The position numbers and the translations under genes are program-made. The notes beneath the pieces were generated by a model that saw only the letters and a program-made list of their open reading frames with translations, ran no database searches and had not been told where the DNA came from. A stretch of DNA of 64,000 nucleotides from Gerris lacustris (Eukaryota; Arthropoda; Insecta; Hemiptera; Gerridae), in contig OX578280.1 in NCBI GenBank assembly GCA_951217055.1, positions 62,443,633 to 62,507,632 on the forward strand, written 5' to 3'. Position 1 is the stretch's first letter; every line of letters begins with the position of its first letter. Shown here in pieces: positions 1 through 10,747 of this stretch.

Positions 1-595
1 CTCAAAACACACTCTGATAAAGTATTTTTTTGCCACTGAACCGGACTACAACCATATAAATACATCGAAAAGACCATAATTATAAAAAGACTAAAATAAT
101 TATAAAAAGACGTATTTTGTCAATAAAAAATAAAATAAATTTTTTCTCGAAAATTCCAAAAAGTGGTATCTTTACTTTTGGTCGAAGAATGTTCTGGAAT
201 TTTTTCAGATTTTTTGCACTTTACATAAGCGAGATAGAGGGGGGGGGGGACACGTTTCACACCCACTTCAAACTTGCCTACGCTCGCCCTATCAAAGTTA
301 TATCCAAAGAATTATGTATTTTTGTAATCAGCTCGACGTACCCTTTCATATGATACCCCTCACGGTGTCGAAAAAAAAAAAAAATTCAACCCTTAAGTTT
401 TTTTACCCTTATTTTTTTGAAAAATATTTTTTTTATGTCGATATATTTTTAAAATATGTGGGTAGGTACAAGACACATACATGCCAAAATTCAAAGTGAT
501 CGGACGAAAGGTGTAGGCGTGAGAGCATGCGAGAGGACGGACGGACAGACACACGCAGGGAAATATAAGGGTCCTTGGTTTTGCCTACGGACCCT
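1..595 (-). mobile_element. Family D TIR element, cut by the window edge
   Basis: The block is the reverse complement of 60071-60774 over most of its length. Both copies share CACTGAACCGGACTACAACC, the run around the 11-G tract at 239-249, and the TCCGTCC/TCTGTC region. It ends at 595 with TTGCCTACGGACCCT, the same terminal repeat as the complete copy. The other end lies before base 1. No convincing ORF. Confidence 0.7.
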
Positions 596-1355
596 AAAAA
601 GTACCACCAAAAAGATACAAATTGAAAAAATGCAGACTTTTGTCTTGCCGCATGCAATCTTTATTTGTGGCTCCAGGGCATATGTTTCCCTTCCCTTTTG
701 ATTCATCCCTCAAAAAAGATCTAAAGTATACGGGCATCCCCCCCCCCCCAAAAAAAAAACTAAATAGAATAGATCAAAGAACATAATACATTCCTGGTAT
801 CTAATTTTATTTTGTATTTGACAATCTTCGTAGAGTAAAATTAAATAAGAAAAAATTCATCGGAATTTATTCCTTTCCGAAAAAATAAAATGAAATAGAA
901 TAGAATGCTGACAAAGAAGTTTCTTTCAATCTTTTTATATTGGGTCCTTTTTCCTTCTTTTCAAACCTCCTTCTATATTCATTATTAAATAATAAAACAG
1001 ATCAATAAAGAAGAGACATTCTTCTGCTTTGTATCACAAATCTTTCCGATATTAAACAATTCGTACAATACTCTCTCATATACGAGTACTATAATTTTCT
1101 ATGAACGTCCAGAGGTTTCAACGGTTTCTGGTTGACATGGTTAAATTATATTATTATTGAAATATTACCAAAATTTACAATAACAAAATACATGTGGTGT
1201 CGCGGGACACCCGGTAGGAACGAAGTTCCTTACATTTTTCATTAAATATAAATTATAAAATCACACTGCTAAGTACGTATATGTTGCTAACTACTTATGC
1301 ATGGCGGAGTTAGAAAAGAGACATAATTAAAAGTAAAGAAACTGTTTTTACCTAG
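596..1355. other. AT-rich stretch without recognised feature
   Basis: Part of intron 3 of the kinase gene. It holds a 12-C run (738-749) followed by an A run. No exon, RNA gene or clear terminal repeat was seen. Confidence 0.4.
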
Positions 1356-1955
1356 AGGTCGACCAAGAAGTCATGAACACGGGAGAAACTGAAAGCTTAG
1401 ACTTCGTTTAAAGTCGGAACTTCCGAGTATTGCCGAAGTCAGTACAGTCGGGTGCTAAGAAAATACCCATTTCGGTTTGTATGACATGCTCAGTTATGTC
1501 CAATTTCACGAATAACAACAGGAAGGTTTCCAATCTGTTAGGTTTCCTGTTTTGTTTGTTTTTATAGAGTACGAATTATGGTCACAACTGTCCTAAACGA
1601 TTTTTGAACAATCCACAAATCCACGGGATGATACAAATGCAAAGGACGCTACAAATAACGGGGTTGGAACAAACCTAATATGTACTATATTATAGAATAT
1701 TATTATGAATAATCAATAAACAATAATTTAAATATATTATCGTATATTATTAGTGATTTCTTATCAAGTACAGTGTTGCCTGTTGCAAAAAATATTTAAA
1801 AAATATAGAAGTTAGCAAAAATCAAATTATTAATGACAAAAGAACAACACTGTGTTTATTGACAGTGGTCTATTTGATTAAAAACTGACTATACATGGCA
1901 CCAAAACAACGACACTAGCGCACTCCTCAGATTTCCATGACTTCTTGGTCGACCT
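1356..1955. mobile_element. 600-bp TIR DNA transposon
   Basis: The ends are perfect inverted repeats of about 20 bp: AGGTCGACCAAGAAGTCATG at 1356 and its complement ending at 1955. No transposase ORF, so it is non-autonomous. A shortened copy with the same ends lies at 33933-34115. Flanks share TAG/TTAG-like bases, but no target duplication is certain. Confidence 0.65.
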
Positions 1956-2269
1956 TTAGCAAGAGTTAAGGCAAAATTAAAAGAACATCATTATTTGTAT
2001 CATTAAAGCAAGCGTCTTACTTTGAATATAAGAAAAAAGTTGATGATGATGAGTTTATACTTAAAGAGTATGTTTGTTAATTGATGTTGGATTGAAATAG
2101 GACTGTTTTCTACCTACCCGGGCTATTAATTTAAAATGTTACAAATATATCTCTTCCCTACTCTAAAGCTTTTGCTTGAATCCGGTTGAAATTTTGTATG
2201 CCTGTTTCAATTGTACTTTAGACAATGTGTAAGAAGCTTTATTAAAATCGTTATACGTTAGAACGGAAG

Positions 2270-2860
2270 ATATCGGTAAAAACGTTGTTTTCTTTATTTT
2301 AAACGTTTGGGTCCACTTTAAGAAATTTGCCGATCTTTATCTCTTCATAAAAGTGTCGGTGTTCGTTTTACTAAAAAAAATATTTAAAAAAGTTGTTTGT
2401 CTCATTAAATAGATAAAGTTAGAATCTTTTCTTGGATTAAATACGCAGTATTATAATAATATACCTAATATATTGAAATAAGCGTCAGCACAGATCAATT
2501 TTACTTTGAACAAGACAGTGATTATATTTTCGATATTTACAAAACCAAGTGACATTTTGACATATAACAAAAATAAACAAAACAAGTCAAGTAACAGGAT
2601 TCCATAATAAAATTTTTTCCCGTCTTTTTGAAGCTTACGTTTAAGCGAGCTTTGCGCGTGAACGCTTGGGTGGATAACGTTCTCCGCAACGAACTCAGCC
2701 TGGGCATTGGTAAAATGAACATGTGTACCAAATTTCAACTAACTCGGTGATCGTTTACTCAAGTTATCATCATCGGTAGATTTCGTGACGGTTTTTGCGT
2801 GACGGTGATTTTGTGATGGTTATTTTGTGACGGTGATCGAACCCGAGCTCTTACCCTTTG
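2270..2860 (-). repeat. Diverged family A, subfamily 2 copy
   Basis: The stretch GCTTACGTTTAAGCGAGC, then AACGCTTGG, GGATAACGTT and ACCAAATTTCAACTAACTCG, parallels the copies at 21149-21730 and 49578-50147 in the same order. The terminal hairpin is missing. Confidence 0.45.
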
Positions 2861-2875
2861 TAATTATCGCGATTT

Positions 2876-3060
2876 TCTCACACACTATCTTTTTCTAGAT
2901 ATTTATGCTGAGTTTTATCCAAACTGGTTCAGTAGTCTAGACCCCGTAGACAGACAGACCTTTATTAAAAGTACTTTTGTGAATTCTTGAAAAATGCAAA
3001 TCCACTTACAATCTCAAAATCGAATTTTTGCACTATCACAAAACTTCCTCTTTTTATAAA
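2876..3060 (-). repeat. Diverged family C copy
   Basis: ATCTCAAAATCGAATTTTTG followed by CACTATCACAAAACTTCCTC matches the end of the family C copy at 43345-43970, where it reads TCGAATTTTCGCGTCATCAC and then AATACTTTCTC. Confidence 0.5.
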
Positions 3061-3479
3061 TATTACATAACATATGAGAAGTGTGGGACATCATCATCCA
3101 ATTCCCGATGTCTCCAAATCCTGCAGTCCAAAATCCTTAAAAAAAAATAACCAACACTCCTTCTTATATGTTTCTAATCTTATTCTCTATAAAGATCTGT
3201 ACGTGAATGTGCCTTTTGTCCAAACTCTGTCCTTATCGCGGCGTAGGAAATTATATAAATCCATATCCCACCATCCTAATCCTCTTGTACAAATCCTATC
3301 CTTTCAGTTTACCCCCAAGTAACCCTCCAAGTTGTTTCCATGGGCAGTGACCTAGAGTTCTCCGGTCTGAAAATATATCTTTGTCAGTTTGTCACCTAAA
3401 TTATGAAAACTAATTATAATTATTATATATGAAAAGAATTTATAACAATCAATTGTTACTTATTGTTCAAATTCAAAAT

Positions 3480-3900
3480 GACAAATAAATCATGTAACGC
3501 GATTTTTTTTTTTTTTAATTTTGAGAGGGGCATAAAATGAAAGGTATTGAAGAGTAGATTATAAAAATAGATAACATTTGTGGATAGTTTAATTTTTCCT
3601 GAAATTTTGTCAAAAAAACTCAAAAATCAAAATTTTGCGTGTCCCCCCCCCCCCTAAAACAACATTTCTGTTGTTAAAATAAAATATTAAAAATGTGTGG
3701 TCAACTGTGCTATTATCTGGCGATCTGATTAACTGAGAATTTAAAATGGCGGATAATTCCAGTCACGGGAAAATATTTTTATTTTTAAATTTTGAATGGG
3801 GTATCAAGTGAAAGGTATTGAAGAGGAGATTATTATCACCATTTTGCGTCCCCCCCCCCCCCCCCTTATACTAATTTCTCGTTCACAATACCATCGAAAC
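3480..3900. repeat. Two diverged direct repeats ending in poly-C runs
   Basis: GGTATTGAAGAGTAGATTAT (3543) and GGTATTGAAGAGGAGATTAT (3814) begin similar blocks. Each ends in TTTTGCGT followed by a long C run (12 C at 3643-3654, 16 C at 3850-3865). No coding content. Confidence 0.5.
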
Positions 3901-4089
3901 CCTTTTTTACGTGAGACTTCACGCACAACAATTTTTTAAAAATAATCTTCCAAAATGGTTATGTTTTTATACACAAATAGAAGTATAAATTAAGCAATAT
4001 TTAGAGTACATAGACGTTTAAAATTAATATGAGATCATCGGTCGTATATATTTTGGAATAACATCTTTATTTATTAATAATGGATAATG

Positions 4090-4431
4090 GATTAGTACTT
4101 ATAAGGATAAAGGTGTTAATAGAAAAGTATATGGGCACAGATAGAAGAGAAACAAATAGGAGCATATGGTTGAAATTTATAAGGGACTAACAATGGGCTA
4201 TGCATGACCTACCTTCCAAATTTAATTAAAATCAGACGAGTTGTTTTTAAAATTTGTTGGTGTTAATCCACAAAATTGTGGAACGACTCACAGACACGAG
4301 ACCAAAAATGTTCTCTTAAGGCTGAATCAGATATTACCTTGGAATTTTTAAATTCAGAGACAAAAAAAAGTCGATTACAATGCTTTCGTTAGCTTCGGTA
4401 AGCTTGAAAGCATAAAAAAGCAGTCTCTCTA
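4090..4431 (-). repeat. Family A copy, worn
   Basis: It contains the family order GAAGAGAAACAAATAGGAGC, GACTAACAATGGGCTATG, ACGAGACCAAAAATGTTC, and the end hairpin in mutated form (GCTTTCGTTAGCTTCGG, AAGCTTGAAAGC). It lies 310 bp from exon 3 of the kinase gene. Confidence 0.6.
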
Positions 4432-4740
4432 TAAAATGAAAGTTTAATTTTCAGAACTAGCTTTTAGCCTTTCGGCCGTGCATCAGTGCCGGTAAAAGGT
4501 AGAAGAAAAACCTGGAGTCACATGAGAGACAAAAAAAAACGGATCGAACAACACTTCTATTAACATCAACTCCTTTTGCACTCTTATTCTTCAAATAAAA
4601 TAACTTTACATGTAGTCCTTAAAATACTGAGATAAATATTTTAGAAGAATAAAGAAAACAAGAAGATAGAATATTAAGAAAAAGAAGATTAAAAAACAAA
4701 AAGTGCAATAAATTACTTATTAGTGTAATCAGAAAATTAC

Positions 4741-4819
4741 CTCATTGGTTTGAAAAGTGCTCTTTCTCCATTACTGTATTCAATCAACAGCTTAATTTGA
4801 GTACCTCCGTCTTTAACAC
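4741..4819 (-). CDS. FAM20: FAM20-family kinase, exon 3: glycine-rich loop and ATP-binding lysine
   Basis: This 79-bp minus-strand exon has acceptor TTTTTAAAG and donor GAG|GTAATT. Its first two bases complete Gly (G|GT) from exon 2. It then encodes VKDGGTQIKLLIEY and GERALFKPM and leaves two bases (AG). GGTQ(L/I)KL followed by ALFKPM is the FAM20 hallmark: the glycine-rich loop and the lysine-bearing strand that contact nucleotide. FKPM is the FAM20A/FAM20C form; FAM20B-type xylose kinases carry FKPK here, as recalled. A catalytically active paralogue is therefore plausible. The deciding residues (the catalytic and metal-binding acidic residues, and the disulfide cysteines) are in later exons. 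No following exon was found in 1-4740, so intron 3 is at least 4.7 kb and the gene runs off the left edge. Confidence 0.9.
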
Positions 4820-5022
4820 CTTTAAAAAGATTCAAACAAATTATTATTACATTTGGAAGTTTTCATCGTGTATTTTTAAAAAATTAAAACAATTGTTGTA
4901 GCTACTCTTTTTATCTTGTTGAAGAGTTAAATAGTGTAGTTGAAGAATAAACTAATGTATCTAAGGTAAAAATATTGTTAATTAAAGAAGTAATTAAGAT
5001 GTAAATGTAATATAATGCATAC

Positions 5023-5147
5023 CTACGTGTACAATTTTGGAAGTTGCAAGATCGTGTAGTAATTTCTCCACAAGTGGATCATTCTTACGATACATATCAA
5101 GTCTAGATATTCTGTAGTGGAACCTCTCTAAAAACGTTAGATTCCGT
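5023..5147 (-). CDS. FAM20: FAM20-family kinase, exon 2: start of the kinase core
   Basis: This 125-bp minus-strand exon is too short to stand out as an ORF. It is flanked by a pyrimidine-rich acceptor (TATTATGTTTCAG) and a GTATG donor. One base completes the exon 1 codon (AG|A = Arg). Then 41 codons follow, including RFHYRISRLDMYRKNDP and VEKLLHDLATSKIVHV, and one base is left over. The pattern matches the vertebrate FAM20C/FAM20A stretch that runs from HIGINRYELY to EALLHDL just before the kinase glycine-rich loop. LLHDL is identical to FAM20C. The frame continues into the exon 203 bp downstream. Identification comes from recalled family sequence, not a search. Confidence 0.88.
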
Positions 5148-5425
5148 CTGAAACATAATATGAAATAATAGTCATTTTAGGATAAAATTGTAACACAATT
5201 AAACATGTGTAACATTATCTCTAAAAAAAAAAAACTCCTCTTACACGATGAAATTAGCTGAAAAACCCACACACATTTCTCCTCATATACCAGCCCTTTT
5301 TTACTTTTCCTCACTACTAATAGTAGGAAAAGTATTGTTTTCACCAAAAATTTTTTTTTCGAGATTTCAACGGAAATATCCGTTTTAGGTGTTTTTAAGA
5401 CCTCCTGAGTGGTTTTCAGCATGAC

Positions 5426-5487
5426 GTATGTATGTGTGTGTGTATGTGTGTATGTATGTGTGTATGTATGTGTGTGTGTATGTGTGT
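5426..5487. repeat. (GTAT/GTGT)n microsatellite
   Basis: Interrupted TATG/TGTG repeats of about 62 bp, directly following unrelated AT-rich DNA. The long open frame across it (MCVCMCV...) is an artefact of the repeat. Confidence 0.9.
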
Positions 5488-5499
5488 TATCATCGGAGC

Positions 5500-5850
5500 G
5501 CCCAAGGTATTTAACCTAGAGAGTCGAAACTTGGCAGAAAAATCAGTCCTAACCTGTAGTTGTGCCGCCCGGAAAATCAACTTTTTCCGCCATCTTGAAC
5601 CCAGTTTGCTGAGTCAGCAAAAATTTTAAAAAAATCGTAATAAATCGAAAATAGTCCTGATCGAGTGGAAATTTGGCTCGAATGTACCTCTCTGTATGAC
5701 AAACAAGCCCACTAAATTTCATTTTGATTTTGGCCGCCATTTTGAAGTTATAAATTTTTGAATTTTTAAACTTTGACGGTTAATAATACTGAAAGTATAA
5801 ATAGGTTTTTGACATATAGCATATCGTTGACACCGGAAAAAATTAAGGAA
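5500..5850. other. Repeat-like segment, family not named
   Basis: The GCCGCCATTTTGAAG and CCGCCATCTTGAACC motifs and the poly-A/T runs look like a dispersed element body. No second copy and no terminal repeat was found in this window, so the call stays open. Confidence 0.25.
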
Positions 5851-6040
5851 CAAATATAAAAAAAAACCGATGAAATTCCATTAATTAGTTTAAAAGTTAT
5901 AAGCGAATATAATTATTTATTAGTGCAATAATTTTGATGACGTCTAAGTTTGTCAAAATACCGCCAAACTTCAAATAATTAAATAAAATATAGGTATTAA
6001 AAATAAGGTTTTTTTTTAAGAATGATAATAAATCAGTTAG

Positions 6041-6088
6041 TTCAGAACGGTCACCCATCCAAGTACTGACCACGTCCAATGCTGCTTC
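6041..6088 (-). pseudogene. 5S rRNA-like fragment (internal promoter region)
   Basis: Read on the minus strand, AAGCAGCATTGGACGTGG then TCAGTACTTGGATGGGTGAC follows the 5S rRNA stretch from the A box through the C box, with substitutions. Only about 48 bp is present; both 5S ends are missing, so this is not a functional rRNA gene. Two short hairpins adjoin it (next entry). It could be the head of a 5S-derived SINE (SINE3 type) or a 5S pseudogene. Confidence 0.7.
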
Positions 6089-6091
6089 CTC

Positions 6092-6131
6092 CTGCTGCGA
6101 AGCAGCAGGAGAGGCCACTTTAGTGGCCTCT
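6092..6131. repeat. Twin hairpins beside the 5S-like fragment
   Basis: CCTGCTGCGAAGCAGCAGG (6092-6110) and GAGGCCACTTTAGTGGCCTC (6112-6131) are two adjacent near-perfect palindromes. They lie one base apart and precede the 5S-like segment when read on the minus strand. Confidence 0.75.
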
Positions 6132-7709
6132 GAAGTGAGGAAAAGTTCCGAGGTACCCCGAACCCGTTTTTTTTATTTTGTTTCATTTTTTACTTCCTGG
6201 CCCACAGACTACATCAATGATAAATGCAGAGCACGTATTTCTATGATGCTTCTGATAAAAATAAACAAAGAAGAGACAAAGAAATAAAAAACAAATTAAA
6301 AAATAAGGTCCTAGGTCCATCCATTATTAATTTGCAGGGATGAAAGTTTCATGCATTGTTTAAAGTCGTGGGTGACACAAAAAATGTTTATTTTAAAACA
6401 ATTTAATTCTTACTGTACTCGGCCATTTTCGACGTCTACTGCCTCGGGAATTTGTAACCCTGTATGGACGAAAATTTTCCTAAGATTCTAAATTTATTAA
6501 TTAAAACGTGTAATTTTGAGAAAAAATATCTTATATATATGTTTATTATATTTTAAAAACTATTGATTATATTTTAAAACACCGAGATATTTTACTGAAC
6601 TACTATGTCTCAATAAAGGACAGTTGAAGGATCCCCATGGCAGAAAGAATTGGCATAATATCTGAATATGACGTTTGTACTGCTCGGGTTAAAGAAAATT
6701 GAATGTATAAAAAGATTTCTTAATACTTAGATCTAACAGATTTACAGCAGTCAAATGTTCAAGAATTTTAATATAAGCGGAAGCCTTCTCGAAAACCTCC
6801 TGTCATATAATATTATTTTTATGAATAAATAGAGACGACTTCACGCACCAAAAATAGTTTATTGCACTAAGTTCAACTTAATAGCATTTGCATATAAATA
6901 ACAATGTGAAGAAATCGAGATAAGTATATAATTTATGCAGGATTCATGCAGGTAGCTGTATAAAATGCATTGACATTGACACAGTTATACACAAATAAAT
7001 GCGTATAATAGTATAATGCTTATAGCTCTGATTATAGCCTATGAAGAAGTTCGCACAACCGTGTTTGTTGAGTCAGAGCGTAATATAGAAGCTAATTTTA
7101 ATAAAATATTGATGTTTAAATAGGCTATAAGTTGTAGAGAGGAAGGAAATTGTAGAGTAAAGCCAGTTTATTCGTATTTCCACGTATTTTGATTGTAGAG
7201 GGAAATGGCTATGGTTTGACAGAGACGTCCTTAGGATCAGAGCGAGTTCATATCTACTCTACTCTTAGTCTATATTCTGATTCATTCACTCCATACGGGA
7301 ATGAAAACCGTATAATGAATATTCATTTCTCTAACCTCACAGAAAAGCCTTTCTATATTTAGAAGTGGCTCCACTCTGATACGTAGATAGGACACAGATT
7401 CTACAGCCTCCTTCTCGATACAATGCGAACCACAAGAGAAAGGGACTTGCAAGATCTAGCCACTTAGACACCACTTTAACACCTCTACTTAAAATTCCAC
7501 CACTTCACACACACTTCTAATCAGAACAAAGGATTGAGTTAAATGAATCAACTTAACTCACCTACCCACCATCAGTTATTCAAATGATAAGTGACTACCC
7601 TTATCACTTGAAACCTTCTTGAAATAAATCATCTAGAAATGCTAAAATATCTCAGATTTTCAAGGGATAATAAACCATTTTCTTCACAGATTTACAATCC
7701 AGAGTAAGT

Positions 7710-7975
7710 GTGGCTTACAGCAAAAGCCACGAAGGGCTTAGGACTACCAAGCTTACCAAGGGATTAGCGCATCACTCCATCAGCATTATAAACCGTATTA
7801 TTGGCATTCGGAATCGGAAAGACTCAAAAATGCTGGGTGAACATGAACATGAACACCGACTGTTAGGCCCTTAGCCAGAGTAGGGAATCGAATCCGAAAC
7901 TCCTGCTCCCCAAGCATAAAAATAGCAGCGAGACTCCCTAGATGGGTTTTAGATAGACAGTCATCAAATAATTTT
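7710..7975 (-). repeat. Possible tRNA-derived SINE segment
   Basis: The minus strand has GGATTCGATTCCCT, close to a Pol III B box, in a less AT-rich block. No convincing A box or cloverleaf could be drawn and no second copy was seen. Confidence 0.25.
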
Positions 7976-7989
7976 TCCAAATGCAGTCG

Positions 7990-8960
7990 GACTCAGTTTT
8001 GGACTTAGTTTTTAGATAAAATAGACTGCCAATTGGTGCGGCACATAGCTTCCTCACATCTTATCACGGACTTTCTTGATGTCATGCTTTTACAAGCCAT
8101 TATTGTCTAATTCGTTTAATTGTTTCCCCCGTTTTTTTTTAATAATAGTCCAGCAGATAGCGAGCAAAAAAATGTCTGACTAACATCAAGCTAGAATTTT
8201 GTGTAGAAGTTAATCTTTTGGTGCCATTTAAGAATATTCGGTTGGCTAAGTTCGTCTGCGGGACATAGCCAGACAATAAGCATTCCAGCCAATTTTGGTA
8301 GACAATGTGATTTTCATGATCCTGAGTACAAAATTTGTTAGTAGACCAAAAATCAAGTTGATGTTAATTAGTGACTTGATATGTCAGTTATCCAAATATT
8401 ATTGCAAATATAAGTGGAGACCTATTAAGTGCAAACTGTTATCAACTTGATTTTTGGTCTACTAACCAAATACTCAGGATGAAAAGATTAACTTGTACAC
8501 AAAATTCTAGCTTGATGTTAGTCAGACACTTTTTTGCACGCTATCTCCTGGACTATAAGTCAAAATTGTTTTGATTTGTTACATGAATTAAAGTATTAAT
8601 TTAGCAAAAATGAAAGAGAGCAGATGGTTCAAATTAATCTCGGGCTATCTGCGGGTTACTTTCGATAAACTATATTAGTTTCAGACAAATCATATAAGTA
8701 CCTTTGAAGCTATAGGTGTAAATAAATGTATGTTTGTGGGCATGTGGAAGAGAAACAAATGAGCGCAGAAGGTAGAAACTTATATGGGACCAACAATGAG
8801 CTAATTATGACCTACCATTCAAATTCCATTATACCGGACGCATACGCGGTTGTATCTTTCTTTAAACAAAAATTAAACAAATTTGATGACATCCTTTTAT
8901 AGATTTTTCTTAATTCAATAATCTCTTTTGAAATTTCAACTAAATCATAACTGATAAATA
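7990..8960 (-). mobile_element. Family A copy split by a foldback insertion
   Basis: The left part starts with the family end AAAATAGACTGCCAATTGG and runs to 8140. The right part resumes at about 8557 (GTCAAAATTGTTTTGATTTG) and continues through GAGCGCAGAAGG and ACCTACCATTCAAATTCC. The interruption is the foldback at 8146-8555. The hairpin end of the family is missing. Confidence 0.7.
8146..8555. mobile_element. Foldback element with long TIRs
   Basis: Left TIR TAGTCCAGCAGATAGCG... and right TIR ...CGCTATCTCCTGGACTA pair over about 65 bp with few mismatches. A second, inner inverted pair is built on GTAGACCAAAAATCAAGTTG (left) and CAACTTGATTTTTGGTCTAC (right). No ORF. Bases next to the ends are compatible with a TA or AT duplication but are ambiguous because the end itself is palindromic. 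A related end sits at 43262-43318. Confidence 0.75.
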
Positions 8961-9072
8961 ATCATTGTATTACTCACGTAAATGCACAATCCAAGCAAGT
9001 TTAAGCTTTCTGGGTAGTGGGTCAAATTTAGCTTTCAGGATTTTGGAAAAAAAAGAAAGTTAAATAAAAGTT

Positions 9073-9075
<3 letters not shown>

Positions 9076-9108
<33 letters not shown>
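9076..9108. repeat. Poly-A tract (33 A)
   Basis: A run of 33 A lies 3' of TAAATAAAAGTTAGT. It could be the tail of a retroposed sequence, but no source unit could be recognised upstream. Confidence 0.8.
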
Positions 9109-9110
<2 letters not shown>

Positions 9111-9479
9111 TTGACGGAAACTGAAGATGTTGGAAAAACATTAATAGATAATAAGTGGAACTGGACAGGACGCATAGTGAGAAAGATAAATATCTAATGA
9201 ACAGAAAAGATAGTAAGTTTGTATCCGATGGACAGGAAAAGTAAATTTAGAAGGAGAGTAGGAGGGATAAGAAGACGAGCAAGTGTTGTGGAGGGGCATG
9301 TTGCCCGAGGCTTGACACTTGACAAATTGAAGTGGAAGAGGTGGCTATGCTGTTTATTCTCATACATAGCTAGAAGTTTGTTAAAAATTAACTGAATGTT
9401 ACAATATCACATTTCATGCACAGTCAATCCTTAACTTTCACGATACTCCGTTCCCAAAAATAGCCACGAATGTTAAGGA

Positions 9480-10412
9480 TGAATCTTATACGGGACCAAC
9501 AATGGGCTAATTATGACCTACCATCCAAATTTAAATAAAATCAGACAAGTAGTGTTTAATAGTTATTTGTGCACCTAGGGAGTAAAGTAAGCCATATTCC
9601 CTGAGCGAAAAAGTTGGTTCTTGAGGTGAAGCCGAAGGAACCATAGTCCCTAAATCCCGAGGAGAAGCCGAGGGAATTAGAGTTTTTATACGCTAATTAC
9701 CTCCCGAGGTGCAACCGAGGGAGATAATTATCACGAGGTGAATAATGGCACTTTACTCACGAGGTACATACAATATTTTATCTCCAGTAAGGAGAAAATA
9801 CAAATTTTTGTTCATTGCACAGTTTTCATTTATTATTTTAATAAATAGCAATAGTTATTAGCACTTTTAATAGCAGATACAGGAGATTCAATATTAAAAA
9901 CAAATAAGAATTGGGATAAAACTCAAATAGAATGTTATTTAGATGCAGGTTATAAACAAAGATAAACAAGGTCGAAAAAGCAGTGTCGCCAACCTGATTT
10001 CAACAACTTTATTGCATTAGCCATTCATACTCTACTATTTATAAAATAATTAAGTTGGCAAACCTTACTTTTTCGTCCTACTTGACTTTTTTGCCCTACT
10101 TTTACTTTTTCTCCCTACTTTTTGAGTTCAGGGAATAAAAGGCTTACTTTAGTCCCTCTAAACTAATGCAAAATCATAACTTTTTCTCCCTACTGGAGAT
10201 AAAATATGTTTGTTCCCAAAAATTAAGCGACAGACCGTCAGGCAGGCTGACAGATAGACCGACAAACTGACAGTCAGACACGGAACCAAAAGTGTTCCCT
10301 GATGTCTGAAACGGACTTTTGTCTTGAAAAATTTTGTAATGGAAGTCCTTAAAATTTGTCGTTATTCAGAACCATCACATAGCTTCCGTGCTTTCGGTAA
10401 GCTCGGAAGCTA
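9480..10412 (-). mobile_element. Family A copy interrupted by a hairpin-rich insertion
   Basis: ACGGGACCAACAATGGGC opens the left part. The family frame resumes near 10214 with AATTAAGCGACAGACC and ends at the hairpin CTTCCGTGCTTTCGG...CTCGGAAGC. Between about 9567 and 10190 is unrelated DNA. Confidence 0.65.
9567..10190. mobile_element. Insertion carrying serial short hairpins
   Basis: It lies within a family A copy. The ends carry inverted blocks (GGGAGTAAAGTAAGCC against GGCTTACTTTAGTCCCTC, and ATTTTATCTCCAGTAAGG against CCCTACTGGAGATAAAAT). Inside are three imperfect hairpins with similar GAAGCC/GCAACC loops, at about 9630-9650, 9657-9675 and 9701-9722 (for example CTCCCGAGGTGCAACCGAGG followed by GAG). 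No ORF. Confidence 0.55.
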
Positions 10413-10552
10413 AAAGGATTAATTAATTGAACATTTTCAAGTTTACGAAAATTTAAATCTCTAAACAAATCTTTCATTGAAAAGAGTTAAGTCCATATTC
10501 ATGAATAATTAAAGTGCAAACAGTTGTAAATTATGTAGCTATTTTTGTATGA

Positions 10553-10607
10553 TGTATATACATATATGTGTATAATTTATATACACATATATGTATAATG
10601 TATATAC
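10553..10607. repeat. AT-rich palindrome
   Basis: TGTATATACATATATGTG then TATAATTTATA then CACATATATG...GTATATACA form a long near-perfect inverted repeat of (TATACA)-type DNA. Confidence 0.6.
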
Positions 10608-10728
10608 ATAATAAATAGATTTAAATTAGACAAGTTTGTCTCTTTAAAAAGGTCTTAACTTCAAGATGAACTCAATAAACTGCCTCAACAGAAATTCATG
10701 TTGTTATATATATATATACAAGCATTCG

Positions 10729-10747
10729 CCCCGCGCTTCGCGCGGGG
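10729..10747. repeat. GC-rich hairpin in AT-rich DNA
   Basis: CCCCGCGCTTCGCGCGGGG is a 19-bp near-perfect palindrome, directly after a TATA run. It stands out sharply from its surroundings and heads the repeated block 10748-10860. Confidence 0.8.

Noticed and set aside
4321..4740. Further FAM20 exon just downstream of exon 3
   Set aside because: The expected DYERHNAEIAAFHLDR-type coding was not found on the minus strand in 1-4740; the region is repeat.
5432..5629. MCVCMCV-type open frame
   Set aside because: It is the translation of the (GTAT/GTGT) microsatellite.
6041..6088. Functional 5S rRNA gene
   Set aside because: Only about 48 bp is present, with substitutions and no ends.
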